This document shows, in pieces, positions 42,322-51,117 of a stretch of DNA of 64,000 nt. Source of the DNA: Microbacterium sp. EYE_78 (lineage in GTDB: Bacteria; Actinomycetota; Actinomycetes; Actinomycetales; Microbacteriaceae); assembly GCF_023149035.1 (NCBI RefSeq), contig NZ_JAHXMY010000001.1, positions 930,001 through 994,000 of the forward strand. Direction: 5' to 3'. How positions within the stretch are numbered: the first letter of the stretch is position 1; every line of letters starts with the position of its first letter. Both the position numbers and the translations under genes were made by a program. The notes below the pieces were generated by a model. That model made no database searches. It worked only from the letters and a program-made list of their open reading frames with translations, and was not told the DNA's origin.

Positions 42322-42342
42322 GGATGCCGCGTTGCGGCATCC
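42322..42342 (-). terminator. Hairpin just after the PepSY protein gene
   Basis: GGATGCCGC (42322-42330) and GCGGCATCC (42334-42342) form a perfect 9-bp stem with a 3-nt loop, 2 nt beyond the stop codon of the minus-strand gene. Confidence 0.55.
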
Positions 42343-42344
42343 GG

Positions 42345-43175
42345 TCAGTCGTCGAGTTCGGTCGTGATGACGGTGCCCGACGCGTCGAGGGTGACCTCGA
42401 CGATCTGGCGGTCGCCGGTGAGGATCGAGACGTCGAACGGCGAGCGGTTGTCGTCGTCGGCGTCGATGTCGATGATCCGACCCGGCTGCTCGGCCAGCGC
42501 GGCGTCGACCATGGTCGCCAGGGTGCGCGCGTCGAGGACGTTCTGCGGCGCCCGGTCGTCGCCGTCCGCCGCCTCGGTCTCGCGGACGACCGCCTGACCG
42601 TCCGAGCCCACGAGGACCTCGGTCTCGGAGCCGTCGGCGCCGCGCAGGGTCACGTCCCAGCTGCCGTCGCGGTTCGCGTCGATCGCCGTGACCTCGCCGT
42701 CGGCGACGCCCTTCGCCGCCTGGCCGATGGTGTCCAGCTCGTCGGCCGTCGCCGCGCCGAAGTCGCCGGCGGCCGCGGTCGGGGCGTCCGACGGGCCGTC
42801 GTCGTCCTGCGCGTCGTCATCGGCATCGACCCCGCCGCCGGTGCCCTGATCGGCGGTGCCCTGGCCGGCGGTGCCCTGGCCGTTCGCGCCCTGGTCGGTC
42901 CCGCCCTGATCGGCGTCCGTCTGCTGACCGGTGACGACACCGCCGAGGCGGTCGTCGTCGTCCTCGTCGGCGACCGTGGCGCCGATGGCAGCGCCGCCGC
43001 CGACGAGCAGGATCGCGCCGAGCGCGGCTCCGCCGGCGATGAGGGCGGTCTTGCCGCGGCGCTTCGCGGGCTTCTGGGTGGGCGCCTCGGCGACGGGCGC
43101 GTACTGCTGGGTGGGTGCCGTCGCGTTCGCGTCGGCGGCGGGCGTGTGGTCGGGGGTGCTGGTGTTCTCGCTCAT
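42345..43175 (-). CDS. PepSY domain membrane protein
   Basis: A 276-residue protein: cytoplasmic N terminus (about 45 residues), one membrane helix (GKTALIAGGAALGAILLVGGG), an acidic spacer, a Gln-Gly repeat region (GQGTAGQGTADQGTGGG) and two PepSY-like units (AAKGVADGEVTAIDANRDGSWDV and ALAEQPGRIIDIDADDDN). PepSY domains sit outside the membrane and often accompany sensor kinases or bind peptidases. CTGAAGC direct repeats begin 23 nt beyond its start codon, exactly as at the response regulator gene, so the nearby two-component system probably controls it. Confidence 0.8.
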   Translation of the reverse strand: MSENTSTPDHTPAADANATAPTQQYAPVAEAPTQKPAKRRGKTALIAGGAALGAILLVGGGAAIGATVADEDDDDRLGGVVTGQQTDADQGGTDQGANGQGTAGQGTADQGTGGGVDADDDAQDDDGPSDAPTAAAGDFGAATADELDTIGQAAKGVADGEVTAIDANRDGSWDVTLRGADGSETEVLVGSDGQAVVRETEAADGDDRAPQNVLDARTLATMVDAALAEQPGRIIDIDADDDNRSPFDVSILTGDRQIVEVTLDASGTVITTELDD

Positions 43176-43198
43176 GCCCTCAGGATGCCGAGGGGGCA

Positions 43199-43236
43199 CT
43201 GAAGCCTTCCTGAAGCAGCCTGAAGCCGTCTTCAGG
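43199..43236. promoter_or_regulatory. CTGAAGC direct-repeat array between PepSY and ASCH genes
   Basis: CTGAAGC occurs at 43199, 43210 and 43220 (steps of 11 and 10 bp) and an inverted CTTCAGG at 43230. The 10-11 bp period is that of OmpR/PhoB-type operators. The same heptamer pair precedes the response regulator gene. Confidence 0.7.
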
Positions 43237-43260
43237 AAGCGGTGATGACATGATCGACGG

Positions 43261-43776
43261 ATGCCCGAGAACCCTCCCGTCGCTGCCGCCTTCCCGCTCG
43301 ACCGAGACGCCGCCGAACGCATGTGGGCCGCCTACGCCGAGGCCCACCCCGAGGCTGCGGCAGCGGGATCCGAGTACACGATCGAGCACTTCGGCGACAG
43401 TCCGCGCCTCGCCGATCAGCTGCTCGAGGTCGTGCTGACGGGGGCGAAGCGGGCGACCTCCGAGCTCGTCGCCGAGTACCTCCTCGACGGCGGCGCCGTG
43501 CCGCGGATCGGCTCGCACTGGATCGCCTGCGACGGCGCCGGCGCGCCCCGCGTGATCATCCGGAGCATCGAGCTCCGCATCGGCTCGTTCGCGAGCGTCG
43601 ACGCCGCCTTCGCCGCCGACGAGGGGGAGGACGACCTGTCACTCGGGAGCTGGCAGCGCGAACACCGCCGGTACTTCACCCGTGTCAGCGCGGCCCGCGG
43701 TGCGACCTGGACGGAGGACGACGAGATCGTCTTCGAGCGCTTCCGCGTGGTCTGGCCGCCCGAGCACGCTGACTGA
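43261..43776 (+). CDS. ASCH domain-containing protein
   Basis: A 171-residue protein of the ASCH (PUA-like) fold: LTGAKRATSELVAEY, GSHWIACDGAGAPRVIIRS, and the C-terminal YFTRVSA, EIVFERFRVVWP. ASCH proteins are thought to bind RNA; some hydrolyse N4-acetylcytidine. CATGAT ends 6 nt before the ATG at 43261. The CTGAAGC array lies just upstream of that -10, so it could share control with the divergent PepSY gene. Confidence 0.85.
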   Translation: MPENPPVAAAFPLDRDAAERMWAAYAEAHPEAAAAGSEYTIEHFGDSPRLADQLLEVVLTGAKRATSELVAEYLLDGGAVPRIGSHWIACDGAGAPRVIIRSIELRIGSFASVDAAFAADEGEDDLSLGSWQREHRRYFTRVSAARGATWTEDDEIVFERFRVVWPPEHAD

Positions 43777-43779
43777 GTC

Positions 43780-45123
43780 TCAATCGGATGCGGCCGGCAG
43801 CCGCACCTCGAAGCGGGCGCCCCCGAGCGGGGAGTCCGTGACGGCGACCGTACCGCCCGACGCGCGCACCACGCCCGCGACGATCGCGAGGCCGAGGCCG
43901 CTGCCCCCGGCATCCCGAGCCCGCCCCTCGTCGAGGCGCACGAAGCGCTCGAACACGCGCTCCCGCTCGGCCTCGGGGACGCCTGTGCCGTCGTCGTCGA
44001 CGGTGAGCACCGCCTGCGCTCCGTCGACCCGGACGCCGAACGCGACCCTGGATGCCGCGTGCCGCGCCGCGTTGTCGGCGAGGTTGCGGACGACGCGGCC
44101 GAGCAGCCGCTCGTCTCCCGCCACCTGCGCCGCGCCGACCTTGGTCGCGTCGACCGCCACGCCGGCCGCCCGCAGTCGTGACGCCTCGGCGAGGGCGAGG
44201 TCGTCGAGGTCGACGGTGCCGCGGCGTTGCAATGCCGTCTCGTCGAGGCGGGTCAGGACGAGCAGGCTGTCGACGAGGTCCTGCATGCGCAGGCCCTCGT
44301 CGCTCACCACGTCGGCCAGGTCGTCGAGGGTCGTCGCATCGGGGTGGGCGCGCGCGAGCTCGGCGTGCTGGCGCATGGTCGCGAGCGGCGAACGCAGCTC
44401 GTGGGAGGCGTCCGAGACGAACCGCCGCTGCGCGGTAGCCGAGGCGTCGAGGCGCTCGAGCATCCGATTCATCGTCGTCGCGAGCGCCGCGATCTCGTCA
44501 CCCGATGCCGGCTCGGCGACGCGCCGGTCGAGCCGGTCCGCGGTGATGTCGTCGACCTCCCGCCGGATGCGTTCGACCGGACGCAGCGCCCGCCCGACGA
44601 CCCACCAGGTCACGCCCGCGACGACCACGAAGACGAGGAGACTGGATGCCGCCAGCAGCCACCCCGTGGTCGCGAGCGTCGCGTCATCGTCCTCCACGGG
44701 GACGGCGAGGACGATGACGCCCTCCCGCGACGGTCCGTCGTCGTCATCGTCGTCGTCTTGCCCGCGACCGTCGTCGTCGAGGTCCTGCGTGACGACGAGC
44801 ACGCGCTCGCCGTCGTACGACACGATCTCGCCGCCGCGGTCGGAGGGGAGCGGCCCGGCATCCGCGTCGTCCGACGCCGCCGCCACGCGCCCGGAGGCGT
44901 CGACGACCTGCGCGATGTCGTCGTCCAGGTCGCCGACGGCGTCGGCGCCGAACTCGTCGACGCGGAGGGCGATCTCCTGGGCGCGGGTCTCGGCGGCTCG
45001 CATCGTGGCGTCGCGCACCTCGGCACTCAGCACGGCGGCGAAGGCGATCGACATGAGCACCATGACGACGCCGACGATGAGGGCGGCCGCCGCCGTGATG
45101 CGCGCGCGGAGCGACTGCGGCAT
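43780..45123 (-). CDS. Sensor histidine kinase
   Basis: A 447-residue membrane kinase: helix 1 (about 12-35), an extracellular domain of about 110 residues with a striking Asp run (about 125-135), helix 2 (about 155-178), HAMP, the HisKA box SDASHELRSPLATM (phospho-His), and an HATPase domain with N box NLADNAARH and G boxes DDGTGV and GGSGLGL. The Asp-rich loop might bind cations. ATG 45123 has GGAAGGG upstream; a GTG at 45147 would overlap the regulator gene. The two form an operon. Confidence 0.92.
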   Translation of the reverse strand: MPQSLRARITAAAALIVGVVMVLMSIAFAAVLSAEVRDATMRAAETRAQEIALRVDEFGADAVGDLDDDIAQVVDASGRVAAASDDADAGPLPSDRGGEIVSYDGERVLVVTQDLDDDGRGQDDDDDDDGPSREGVIVLAVPVEDDDATLATTGWLLAASSLLVFVVVAGVTWWVVGRALRPVERIRREVDDITADRLDRRVAEPASGDEIAALATTMNRMLERLDASATAQRRFVSDASHELRSPLATMRQHAELARAHPDATTLDDLADVVSDEGLRMQDLVDSLLVLTRLDETALQRRGTVDLDDLALAEASRLRAAGVAVDATKVGAAQVAGDERLLGRVVRNLADNAARHAASRVAFGVRVDGAQAVLTVDDDGTGVPEAERERVFERFVRLDEGRARDAGGSGLGLAIVAGVVRASGGTVAVTDSPLGGARFEVRLPAASD

Positions 45124-45139
45124 CCGACCCTTCCGCGGC

Positions 45140-45817
45140 TCAGCCACCGTTCGCCGCCAGCCGGTACCCGGCGCCGCGCACCGTCTCGATCGCGCTGCGA
45201 CCGAACGGCCGGTCGAGCTTGCGCCGCAAGTGCCCGACGTACACCTCGACGATGTTCGGATCGCCCTCGAAGTCGTCGTCCCAGACGCCCTCGATCAGGT
45301 CGCGCTTCGAGATGACCTGTCCCTTGTGGCGGATGAGGTGCAGCAGCACCGCGAATTCCCGCGAGGTGAGCTCGACGGGCGTGTCGCCGCGGTGCACGCG
45401 CCGCGACGCGGGGTCGACCCGCAGGTCGCCGGCGTCGAGGGCCACGGGACGCTCGACGCCGCCGCGCCGGATCAGGGCGCGCAGCCGCGCGACGAGGACG
45501 GGATAGGAGAAGGGCTTCGTGACGTAGTCGTCGGCACCGGCGTCGAGGGCGTCGACCTGGTCCCATTCGCCGTCCTTCGCCGTCAGCATCAGCACCGGTG
45601 TCCAGTTCTCCTCGGCGCGCAGCGCCTCGCACACCTTCCACCCGCTCATGCCCGGCATCATCAGGTCGAGCACGATCGCGTCGTACCGGTTCTCGCGCGC
45701 ACGCCACAGCCCGTCGACGCCGTTGTGCGCGACGTCGACGGCGAACCCCTCGGCCTCGAGTCCGCGCCGCACGCCGTCGGCGAGGCGCACTTCGTCGTCG
45801 ACCACCAGAACACGCAT
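45140..45817 (-). CDS. OmpR-family response regulator
   Basis: A 225-residue regulator: receiver domain with MRVLVVDDE (acidic pocket), the phospho-acceptor Asp in IVLDLMMPGMSGW (about 51) and the Lys in VTKPFS (about 101), then a winged helix DNA-binding domain (VELTSREFAVLLHLIRHKGQ, VEVYVGHLRRKLDR). CACACT ends 6 nt before the ATG at 45817, a leaderless start. CTGAAGC repeats just upstream suggest autoregulation. Confidence 0.94.
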   Translation of the reverse strand: MRVLVVDDEVRLADGVRRGLEAEGFAVDVAHNGVDGLWRARENRYDAIVLDLMMPGMSGWKVCEALRAEENWTPVLMLTAKDGEWDQVDALDAGADDYVTKPFSYPVLVARLRALIRRGGVERPVALDAGDLRVDPASRRVHRGDTPVELTSREFAVLLHLIRHKGQVISKRDLIEGVWDDDFEGDPNIVEVYVGHLRRKLDRPFGRSAIETVRGAGYRLAANGG

Positions 45818-45840
45818 GCGCCCAGTGTGACGTGCGCGTC

Positions 45841-45858
45841 CTGAAGCGGCGCTGAAGC
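45841..45858. promoter_or_regulatory. CTGAAGC direct repeats upstream of the response regulator
   Basis: CTGAAGC at 45841 and 45852, one 11-bp step apart, 23 nt beyond the regulator start codon and close to the -35 position of its leaderless promoter. The same heptamer and distance occur at the PepSY gene. Confidence 0.7.
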
Positions 45859-45951
45859 GCGGCATCCGTTGTCCTTCCCGCACGGCGAATCGCGGCATCC
45901 GTTGTCGACCTCATGCAGAACCCGTCATACGGCGGGGTCTAGCGTGGGAGG

Positions 45952-47091
45952 GTGACCCCCTCGTTCGAGGCTCCGGCCGAAGCATCCGACGTCGTCCGCG
46001 TCCTCGCCGCCGACGGTTCGTACGCCCCCTCGCCGATCGCGGAGCGGTATCTGCCCGTGATCGACGCCCTCACCGACGCAGAGCTCGAGACGTTCTACCG
46101 CGACATGGTCGTGGTGCGCGCCTTCGACCGGCAGGCGACCAACCTGCAGCGCCAGGGGCAGCTCGCCCTGTGGCCGCCGTCCTTCGGGCAGGAGGCCGCG
46201 CAGGTCGGCTCGGTGCGCGCGGCCCGCGCGCACGACCACGTCTTCCCGTCGTACCGCGAGCACGTCGTCGTCACGACGCGCGGCGTCGACCCGATCGACA
46301 TCATCCGCCTCATGCGCGGCCTCACCCACGGCGGCTGGAACCCGGCCGCGCACCAGAACACGCACATCTACACGCTCGTCCTCGGGGCACAGACGCTGCA
46401 CGCGACGGGCCTCGGCATGGGCCTCGTCTTCGACGGCCGCACCGGCACCGGCGACCCCGAGAAGGACGAGGCGGTCATCGTCTACTACGGCGACGGCGCA
46501 TCGAGCCAGGGCGACGTCCACGAGGCGATGGTCTTCACGGCCAGTTACCAGACGCCGCAGGTGTTCTTCCTGCAGAACAACCACTGGGCGATCTCGGTCC
46601 CCGTCTCGACGCAGTCCCGCGTGCCGCTCGTCCGGCGCGGCGAGGGCTACGGCATCCCATCGGTGCGGGTCGACGGCAACGACGTCCTCGCCAGCTACGC
46701 CGTCAGCAAGCTCGCCCTCGACGAGGCGCGCGCCGGCGGCGGCCCCCGCGCGATCGAGGCGCTCACGTACCGGATGGGCGCGCACACGACGAGCGACGAC
46801 CCGACGAAGTACCGCACGAGCGACGAGGAGCAGTCGTGGGCGGAGCGCGACCCGATCGCGCGCATGCGGGCGTTCCTGCAGGCGCGGGGCGCGTCGGCAT
46901 CCTTCTTCGACGAGGTGGATGCCACGGCCGCCGCCTACGCCGACGACGTGCGCGTGCGCACCAACGCGCTCGGCGACATCCCGACGGGCATCATGTTCGA
47001 CCACGTCTACGGGGACGTCCACCCGCTCGTGCAGGAGCAGCAGCGCTGGCTCGCCGAGTACGAGGCATCCTTCGAGGAGGGGAACGCGTGA
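45952..47091 (+). CDS. 2-oxo acid dehydrogenase E1 component, alpha subunit
   Basis: A 379-residue thiamine diphosphate enzyme subunit. The TPP motif begins at [16 protein letters not shown] and ends at QNNHWAIS; phosphorylation-loop-like [16 protein letters not shown] follows. With the beta subunit it decarboxylates pyruvate or a branched-chain 2-oxo acid and passes the acyl group to E2. TAGCGT ends 6 nt before the GTG at 45952 (leaderless). Sequence alone does not decide between PdhA and BkdA. Confidence 0.92.
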   Translation: MTPSFEAPAEASDVVRVLAADGSYAPSPIAERYLPVIDALTDAELETFYRDMVVVRAFDRQATNLQRQGQLALWPPSFGQEAAQVGSVRAARAHDHVFPSYREHVVVTTRGVDPIDIIRLMRGLTHGGWNPAAHQNTHIYTLVLGAQTLHATGLGMGLVFDGRTGTGDPEKDEAVIVYYGDGASSQGDVHEAMVFTASYQTPQVFFLQNNHWAISVPVSTQSRVPLVRRGEGYGIPSVRVDGNDVLASYAVSKLALDEARAGGGPRAIEALTYRMGAHTTSDDPTKYRTSDEEQSWAERDPIARMRAFLQARGASASFFDEVDATAAAYADDVRVRTNALGDIPTGIMFDHVYGDVHPLVQEQQRWLAEYEASFEEGNA

Positions 47092-48071
47092 GCGACATCC
47101 AGACCCTGCCGTTCGCGAAGGCGCTGAACGCGGGCCTGCGCGCGGCGATGACGGCGGACGACCACGTCCTGCTGATGGGCGAGGACATCGGTCCGCTCGG
47201 GGGCGTCTTCCGCGTGACCGAGGGGCTCCACGCCGAGTTCGGCTCGCAGCGCGTCCTCGACACCCCGCTCGCCGAGTCCGGCATCGTCGGCACCGCGATC
47301 GGCCTCGCCATGGCCGGGTTCCGTCCCGTGATCGAGATCCAGTTCGACGGCTTCGTCTTCCCCGCCTTCGACCAGATCACCTCGCAGCTCGCCAAGCTGA
47401 CGAACCGCCACGAGGGCACCGCGAACTTCCCCGTCGTCATCCGCATCCCGTACGGCGGGCACATCGGCGCCGTCGAGCACCACCAGGAGAGCCCCGAGGC
47501 GTACTTCGCGCACACCCCGGGGCTGCGGGTCGTGTCGCCGTCGACGCCGAACGACGCGTACTGGATGATCCAGGACGCGATCGCGTCGCCCGACCCCGTC
47601 ATCTTCCTCGAGCCCAAGGCGAAATACTGGATGAAGGGCGAGGTCGACGTCGCCGAGCGCGCGCTCCCGCTGCACGCCTCTCGCGTCGTCCGCAAGGGCA
47701 CCGATGTGACGCTCGTCGGCCACGGCGCGATGGTCACGACGCTGCTGCAGGCGGCCGCGCTCGCCGAGGGCGAGGGCACCTCGTGCGAGGTCATCGACAT
47801 CCGCTCGCTCGCCCCGATCGACTACGAGCCGATCATCGAGTCCGTCCGCCGCACCGGCCGGATGGTCTACGCGCAGGAGGCGCCCGGCAACGTGTCGGTC
47901 GGCTCCGAGGTCGCCGCGACCGTCATGGAGAAGGCGTTCTTCGCGCTCGAGGCGCCGGTCCTCCGGGTCTCGGGCTTCGACGTCCCCTTCCCGCCCGCGA
48001 AGCTCGAGGGCCAGTACCTCCCCGACGCGGACCGCATCCTCGAGGCCGTCGACCGCGCCCTCGCCTACTGA
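47088..48071 (+). CDS. 2-oxo acid dehydrogenase E1 component, beta subunit
   Basis: A 327-residue transketolase-like subunit: [38 protein letters not shown], and [16 protein letters not shown] near the TPP site, then a C-terminal ligand-binding domain with [11 protein letters not shown]. The GTG at 47088 overlaps the alpha-subunit stop by 4 nt and has GAGGAGGGG upstream, so the subunits are made in step. Confidence 0.93.
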   Translation: MSDIQTLPFAKALNAGLRAAMTADDHVLLMGEDIGPLGGVFRVTEGLHAEFGSQRVLDTPLAESGIVGTAIGLAMAGFRPVIEIQFDGFVFPAFDQITSQLAKLTNRHEGTANFPVVIRIPYGGHIGAVEHHQESPEAYFAHTPGLRVVSPSTPNDAYWMIQDAIASPDPVIFLEPKAKYWMKGEVDVAERALPLHASRVVRKGTDVTLVGHGAMVTTLLQAAALAEGEGTSCEVIDIRSLAPIDYEPIIESVRRTGRMVYAQEAPGNVSVGSEVAATVMEKAFFALEAPVLRVSGFDVPFPPAKLEGQYLPDADRILEAVDRALAY

Positions 48072-48110
48072 CCCCCGCCGATGCCTCCCGTACCCGCGAC
48101 CCCCTCACGT

Positions 48111-48183
48111 CCGCGAGACTGCACGTGTGCGTCGAGACTGCGGCGTCACGCCGCTGTCTCGACGCGCGGATGCAGTCTCGCGG
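48111..48183. repeat. 73-bp nested palindrome upstream of E2
   Basis: Outer arms CCGCGAGACTGCA (48111-48123) and TGCAGTCTCGCGG (48171-48183) are perfect; inner arms GCGTCGAGA/TCTCGACGC (48129-48137/48157-48165) and CGGCG/CGCCG (48141-48145/48149-48153) are also perfect. The whole unit could fold into one long hairpin between the E1 and E2 genes. Confidence 0.85.
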
Positions 48184-48196
48184 GGATGGAGATGAC

Positions 48197-49531
48197 ATGA
48201 GCACGCAGACCTTCCACCTGCCGGACGTCGGCGAGGGCCTCACCGAGGCTGAGATCGTCCAGTGGCGTGTGGCGCCCGGCGACACCGTCGACGTCAACGA
48301 CGTCCTCGTCGAGATCGAGACGGCCAAGTCGCTCGTCGAGCTGCCGTCGCCGTTCAGCGGCACGGTCGGCGACATCCTCGCAGGCGAGGGCACGACGGTC
48401 GAGGTCGGCGCGGCCATCATCACGATCGCCGGTGGTGAAGGGCAGCCGGATGCCGACATCGGCCGCTCCGAGCACGGTGAGAAGCCGGCCGAGGAGTCCG
48501 GTGGCTCGGTGCTCGTCGGCTACGGCACCGGCGGCGAGGTGAAGTCGCGCCGCCGCAAGCCCGCCGAGAAGCCCGTGACCAAGGCGGTGGGCGTCGTCGC
48601 GAAGCCGCCGATCCGCAAGCTCGCCCGCGACCTCGGCGTCGATCTGGCCGACGTGTCCCCGAGCGGCGCGGCCGGCGAGGTGACCCGCGAGGACGTCGTC
48701 CGTCACGCCGAGCAGGCGTCGGTCTTCCGCAACATTGCGACGCCGGCGATCCCCGAGGAGCGCGAGCGGTCGATTCCCGTCGCGGCACCTTCGGCATCCG
48801 TCTCCGCTCCGGCCGCGCCGCCCGTCGACGCCCGTGAAGAGGCGATCACCGTCAAGGGCGTCCGCAAGGCGACCGCCAATGCGATGACGTCGAGCGCCTA
48901 CACGGCGCCGCACGTCTCGGTCTGGACCGACGTCGACGCGACCCGCACGATGGAGCTCGTCAAGCGGCTGAAAGCCTCGCCGGACTTCGCCGACGTGAAG
49001 ATCTCGCCGCTCCTGATTTTCTCGCGGGCCGTCATCTGGGCGCTCCGGCGCACCCCGATGATCAACGCGGCATGGGTCGAGACCGAGAACGGCGCCGAGA
49101 TCCGGATGCGGCACTACGTGAACCTCGGCATCGCCGCCGCGACGCCGCGCGGCCTGCTCGTCCCGAACGTGAAGGACGCGCAGGACCTCAACATGCGCGG
49201 CCTCGCTCGGGCCCTCGAGAAGCTGACGATCACGGCGCGGGACGGCAAGACGACGCCCGCCGATCAGCAGGGCGGCACGTTCACGATTACGAACATCGGC
49301 GTCTTCGGGATGGATGCCGGGACCCCGATCATCAATCCGGGTGAGTCCGGCATCATCGCGATGGGCACGATCCGGCAGAAGCCGTGGGTCGTCGACGGCG
49401 AGGTGCGCCCCCGCTTCGTGACCACGGTGTCGGGGTCGTTCGACCACCGCGTCATCGACGGCGACGGCATCAGCCGGTTCATCGCCGACGTCGCCTCGGT
49501 GCTCGAGGAGCCCGCGCTCCTGCTCGACTGA
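48197..49531 (+). CDS. Dihydrolipoamide acyltransferase E2 component
   Basis: A 444-residue E2 core protein. Lipoyl domain (1-78) with the lipoylated Lys in [12 protein letters not shown]; a flexible linker; the E3-binding domain (about 135-170, [14 protein letters not shown]); a Pro/Ala linker; and the catalytic domain (about 215-444) with [10 protein letters not shown] (catalytic His and Asp). It has a single lipoyl domain. The ATG at 48197 has GGAG just upstream. The E3 gene is not adjacent. A nested palindrome fills the gap to E1beta. Confidence 0.94.
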   Translation: MSTQTFHLPDVGEGLTEAEIVQWRVAPGDTVDVNDVLVEIETAKSLVELPSPFSGTVGDILAGEGTTVEVGAAIITIAGGEGQPDADIGRSEHGEKPAEESGGSVLVGYGTGGEVKSRRRKPAEKPVTKAVGVVAKPPIRKLARDLGVDLADVSPSGAAGEVTREDVVRHAEQASVFRNIATPAIPEERERSIPVAAPSASVSAPAAPPVDAREEAITVKGVRKATANAMTSSAYTAPHVSVWTDVDATRTMELVKRLKASPDFADVKISPLLIFSRAVIWALRRTPMINAAWVETENGAEIRMRHYVNLGIAAATPRGLLVPNVKDAQDLNMRGLARALEKLTITARDGKTTPADQQGGTFTITNIGVFGMDAGTPIINPGESGIIAMGTIRQKPWVVDGEVRPRFVTTVSGSFDHRVIDGDGISRFIADVASVLEEPALLLD

Positions 49532-49536
49532 GCGGG

Positions 49537-50133
49537 TCAGCTCCCGCCGCGCACGTCGGAGAGCTGCTCGGCCACGAGGCGGATGCGGGAGAAGCGGGCG
49601 ACCGCGGTCTCGCCCGTCGGCGCCTGCGACATGATTCCGACCCGCAGCCGGTTCGGGGCGTCGAGCCGGAACTGGCGGACGAAGTGCCACGTCTCCCCGT
49701 CGAGCGAGTAGTGGTAGGCGTACGCTTCGCCGATGCTCGCCACCCGCAGCCACACCTCGCCGGCGGTGATGATCGGGCCGTTCGCGTCGTCCGAATACGT
49801 GTCGGTCACGACGCTGACGACCATCTCCTCGCCCTGAGGCGAGCACTCGAAGCAGAGCTTCGCCCAGTGGTCGGCGTCGCTCCACAGGGTCAGGGCGGCC
49901 GCGTCGAACGTGGTCCGCGGGCCGTCGACCGAGACGAGCGCCGAGAACTGGAACGGATGCGGGGGCACCACCGACAGGCTGGTGGAGGTCTGGTGCGGGG
50001 TCGCGCCCGCGGCGTCGTTCGTCCAGTCCACGCCGGCGTCGGCGACGAGGATGACGTCAGCACCCTCCACGCGCAGGTGACCCTCGCCGTGGGTCCATTC
50101 GGCGCCGGGCAGTCCCGGTACGTCTGTCGACAT
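49537..50133 (-). CDS. DUF1349 domain-containing protein
   Basis: A 198-residue cytosolic beta-sandwich protein of the DUF1349 family (laminin-G/ConA-like fold), with DADHWAKLCFEC, YHYSLDGETWHFVRQF and RVGIMSQAP. Relatives include yeast regulator-like and sugar-binding proteins, but no activity is established. It follows the BLUF gene on the same strand after 30 nt, so a two-gene operon is likely. It is convergent with E2. Confidence 0.85.
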   Translation of the reverse strand: MSTDVPGLPGAEWTHGEGHLRVEGADVILVADAGVDWTNDAAGATPHQTSTSLSVVPPHPFQFSALVSVDGPRTTFDAAALTLWSDADHWAKLCFECSPQGEEMVVSVVTDTYSDDANGPIITAGEVWLRVASIGEAYAYHYSLDGETWHFVRQFRLDAPNRLRVGIMSQAPTGETAVARFSRIRLVAEQLSDVRGGS

Positions 50134-50163
50134 GGTCGCTCCTGTCGCCTCTCCGCCGATCGG

Positions 50164-50592
50164 TCAGTCGCGTCCGGCGCCCGCCCGATCGCGGAACCAG
50201 CCACCGAGCGCGTCGGCCGACTCGCGGGTCGAACGCGCATCGGCCGGGCCTTGGAGGGCGTCGATCGCGGCGTCGGTGTCGCCGCCCTCGGGTGTCGGCT
50301 CGTAGCCCATCGACCACGTCGAGAAGGTGCGCTCGGTGACCTGCTCGTCGAGGAGCACGCGGACGTCGGTGTGGCGAGGATCCCGCCCGATGCGCTCGAG
50401 CAAGGCGCGGACCGCGGCATCCGGGCCCTCGAGCATCTGAATGAAGTCCGGGTGACGGTAGACGAGCATGCCGGTGATGTCGTCGCGCGCGTTGTTCGTG
50501 CGGCTCTCGGTCAGCAGTTCGACGAGACGGTCGTGATCGAACGGCTCGGCCGCGGTGCTCGCGTAGACGATGAAGGTCAGCGGCTCGGTCAT
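50164..50592 (-). CDS. BLUF domain blue-light photoreceptor
   Basis: A 142-residue protein: BLUF domain at 1-95 and a helical tail of about 45 residues without an output domain. The flavin-switch residues are present: Tyr in FIVYAST (about 10), Asn in NNARDDITGMLVY, and Gln in FIQMLEG (about 52); TWSMGY provides the Trp/Met pair near the flavin. Short BLUF proteins signal through partner proteins. GGGAG lies 7 nt before the ATG. Confidence 0.92.
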   Translation of the reverse strand: MTEPLTFIVYASTAAEPFDHDRLVELLTESRTNNARDDITGMLVYRHPDFIQMLEGPDAAVRALLERIGRDPRHTDVRVLLDEQVTERTFSTWSMGYEPTPEGGDTDAAIDALQGPADARSTRESADALGGWFRDRAGAGRD

Positions 50593-50728
50593 GCGGGGAC
50601 TCCCGGAAGGTGAACGCCGGGGGTGCGGGTGCCGCCCGGTGCGATGACCATAACACCCGGTCGAACCCGGTTCCGCGCTCTTGCGCAACCCCGTGGCGCG
50701 CCGGTACGGCGGCCACGACACTCGCGGG

Positions 50729-51061
50729 ATGAGCGATGACGATCAGCAGCAGGTGAAGAAGGACTTCGATGATGCGGTCAACATGACGGCGAGCGAGATC
50801 GAGCACTGGCTCGACACCGACGAGTCGAAGTCGGTGGGACAGAAGTCGGGTGGTGGTGAGTCCACGGGGCATGCCTCGGGCCGGAAGATCGTCGGCATCC
50901 TGGGGAAGAAGAAGGACGACCTGACGGATGCCGACTACGCCCACATGAAGAAGGTGCACGGGTACGTCGCGCGCCACACGAAGCAGCGGCCAAAGGGCGA
51001 CGTCGAGGACACCGATTGGCGGTACTCGTTGATGAACTGGGGTCACGACCCGCTGAAATGA
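50729..51061 (+). CDS. DUF3140 domain-containing protein
   Basis: A 110-residue charged protein of the DUF3140 family, with MTASEIEHWLDTDESKSVGQ and the C-terminal DVEDTDWRYSLMNWGHDP. Function is unknown; it may be DNA-binding because of its Lys-rich helical middle. GACACT ends 6 nt before the ATG at 50729 (leaderless). Confidence 0.85.
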   Translation: MSDDDQQQVKKDFDDAVNMTASEIEHWLDTDESKSVGQKSGGGESTGHASGRKIVGILGKKKDDLTDADYAHMKKVHGYVARHTKQRPKGDVEDTDWRYSLMNWGHDPLK

Positions 51062-51080
51062 GACGCGGGAAGCGTCCGAT

Positions 51081-51110
51081 TTGAGAACGATTATCAACAC
51101 CGCGTAGAAT
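51081..51110 (+). promoter_or_regulatory. Zur box overlapping the znuA promoter
   Basis: TTGAGAACGATTATCAA (51081-51097) fits the actinobacterial Zur consensus TGA-x-AA-x-x-ATT-x-TCA. TTGAGA doubles as the -35; the -10 TAGAAT (51105-51110) follows after 18 bp and ends 7 nt before the znuA ATG. Zinc-bound Zur here would block RNA polymerase. Confidence 0.85.
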
Positions 51111-51117
51111 CGGCGGC

